Shown here: positions 58,501 to 58,662 of the stretch, in pieces | Layout: every line of letters begins with the position of its first letter | How positions within the stretch are numbered: position 1 is the stretch's first letter | Assembly: GCA_031260285.1 (NCBI GenBank) | Contig: JAIRKD010000055.1 | Span: 1 to 58,662 of the forward strand | Source: Gemmatimonadota bacterium | GTDB lineage: Bacteria; Gemmatimonadota; Gemmatimonadetes; Longimicrobiales; Longimicrobiaceae | Length of the DNA: 58,662 nucleotides | Direction: 5' to 3' | Notes under the pieces: model-generated | The model's input: only the letters and a program-made list of their open reading frames with translations | What the model was told of the DNA's origin: nothing | The model's database searches: none | Position numbers and translations under genes: made by a program

Positions 58501-58662
58501 GTCGATGCAGGAACGGCTGCAGCAGGGGGCGCAGAATCAAGGACAACAAAGCCAGGGTCAGCAGGGTCAGCAGGGTCAGCAGGGTCAGCAGGGTCAGCAG
58601 GGTCAGCAGGGTCAGCAGGGTCAGCCGGGTCAGCAGGGTCAGCCGGGTCAGCAGGGTCAGCA
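55586..58662 (+). CDS. DUF4175 family giant coiled-coil membrane protein (3' truncated by window)
   Basis: The reading frame stays open from ATG 55586 (AGGGAG five bases upstream) to the end of the window, at least 1025 residues. Two N-terminal membrane helices (about 30-50 and 60-83) are followed by LYLEEREPSLKSSLISALSA, as in DUF4175 proteins, a third helix (about 160-175), then beta-rich Ig-like domains (about 200-500). From about 510 on the protein is Gln/Arg/Asp-rich coiled coil (RRLEQQNEQLRRQMSL, EARRLERLSREQQRQDLADA, many AxxA/QxxR repeats), and it ends in the window with at least 11 copies of Gly-Gln-Gln or Gly-Gln-Pro. It is presumably anchored in the inner membrane with a very long periplasmic extension. 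Its position after BatA links it to the MoxR/vWA module. Confidence 0.85.
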   Translation, partial: MDSSVNNSSQYQELVEIVAGVRRRWRMKLAMRGIAVVLAILLITFLISAYALGETRFAPAAIITARIVLAAVFLGAVGLLIVPPLWRRVSDEQVALYLEEREPSLKSSLISALSAGRTEGFSPALARRTIEMAVTRCRGIESGRDLEKKEFNRSAGLAAGVLAAALVLAFVSPNYVRRSARALFVPLRTTAAEAKDIVRVEVFPGDTTIARGADLPVSANLFGFGAREVWLNARFEESDSYERIPMVPSGGASGFELRLFNIRSGAQYYIEAEGIQSPVYTVQVLDLPYVDRLHVELVFPAYTRLETQTFENGGDVYAPEGSTVRLQVTPTIPATGGVVALGDGINLPLTLNADGTLSAEFQVTKGGLYHIELQTATAPLRPASPEYLIEVMNDALPIVRFITPGRDIRVTLVDEPYVEAQASDDFGVRNLELIYSVNGEPEKTVPLYTAQPLTEVSVGHTFYLEDLGLQAGDFVSYYARVTDVGPNRKAITSDMYFLEIRPFGVEYRQADAQQGGGSGSGGQSDQQDDDQLSRRQRELISATFNVVRDRNDYSAVELAANLESLSSGQDALRRQALILVERLGNRGAVRDTSFDIIAEALPLAAQEMAGAVQQLRRNEPQEALPFEQRALVHLQRAEAAFREVQVSVGSQGGAGGSSSSGGTGPSAADLADLFGLELDQLRNQYETLDRSRASQAATEVDQAADKIRELARRLEQQNEQLRRQMSLQSQSGGSGDAQRQMADETMEEARRLERLSREQQRQDLADAAQQLRNAAESLRRAAADQRSGNSGNSQQALDQIRDASRRLQQGQAENLQSEAENVARRAAQIASQQREIAQDVQDLSLSSSRRAEQAAGITDRKDQQAQQLEQMKETLDRLANEARAEQPDASRRLRSAADAISRSQLPERIRASRANTASNMPAEYGRRAERDIQESLDELERLTQQASSSITQPNGTGDRNLDRARDLVRGLESMQERLQQGAQNQGQQSQGQQGQQGQQGQQGQQGQQGQQGQPGQQGQPGQQGQ
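58556..58662 (+). repeat. 9-bp tandem repeat GGTCAGCAG, about 12 units, reaching the window edge
   Basis: Seven identical units are followed by units alternating CAG and CCG at the third codon (58619, 58637), then run off the end at 58662. In frame with the DUF4175 gene they encode Gly-Gln-Gln and Gly-Gln-Pro. Such an array is prone to copy-number change by slippage, always in multiples of three codons. Confidence 0.95.

Overview
The window reads as a chromosomal segment of a GC-rich (about 60-63 % by eye) Gram-negative bacterium. Outer-membrane and envelope genes are present: an Omp85-like barrel, several lipobox signals, gmhA and a TAT-exported oxidoreductase pair. The gene mix (ba3 oxidase, GMC oxidoreductase with a gluconate-dehydrogenase-subunit-3 partner, DUF4159/vWA/MoxR/DUF58/BatA/DUF4175 block, GWxTD-like secreted protein) would fit Gemmatimonadota. 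That assignment is an inference from gene content only.

Layout. 1-9.8 kb: the end of a ba3-type cytochrome oxidase gene, a convergent MarR-DoxX-pirin operon, then minus-strand housekeeping genes (patatin-like lipase, YegS-like lipid kinase, fumarase, SDR). 10-17.4 kb: plus-strand gmhA-lipoprotein pair, an IS3 transposase scar beside a truncated RhuM gene, a large secreted protein, a DsbA-like protein, and a DEAD-box protein whose catalytic motifs are lost. 17.5-20 kb: Smr protein and HU on the minus strand, with a GAF/HATPase protein lacking the phospho-acceptor His divergent from HU. 20-25.8 kb: a biosynthetic block of aspartate aminotransferase, dCMP deaminase, serB, class V aminotransferase, serA and a small unknown gene. 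It can supply all three steps of phosphorylated serine synthesis and has a terminator-like hairpin at the end of serB. 26-30 kb: sugar-nucleotide epimerase, outer-membrane barrel, DinB-like protein. 30-33 kb: DUF4202 gene, then an AbiE toxin-antitoxin pair with a clear promoter/operator. 33-38.7 kb: metallophosphatase lipoprotein, glycine-rich membrane protein, repeat-rich spacer, GMC oxidoreductase with its TAT-signal subunit, PEBP-family protein.

38.8-43.8 kb is a five-gene metal uptake operon: DtxR/MntR-type regulator, binding protein, ATPase and two permeases, with start/stop overlaps throughout. The ligand residues in the regulator and the binding protein both match manganese-type family members. 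A TTTAGG-CCTAAA dyad sits at the predicted transcription start, and both permeases carry C-terminal winged-helix-like extensions.

44.4 kb to the end is one long plus-strand cluster: DUF4159, membrane vWA protein, caspase-like protein with the catalytic Cys replaced, TPR/HExxH lipoprotein, MoxR ATPase, DUF58, BatA-like vWA protein, and a giant DUF4175 coiled-coil protein that runs off the window in a Gly-Gln-Gln repeat. MoxR-DUF58-BatA cores are known. The added pseudo-caspase, HExxH protein and DUF4175 protein make this the best candidate here for an under-described envelope quality-control or complex-assembly system. Much of the window recruits catalytically impaired versions of familiar enzymes (DEAD-box, histidine kinase, caspase-like, CxxS thioredoxin fold), a recurring theme worth checking.
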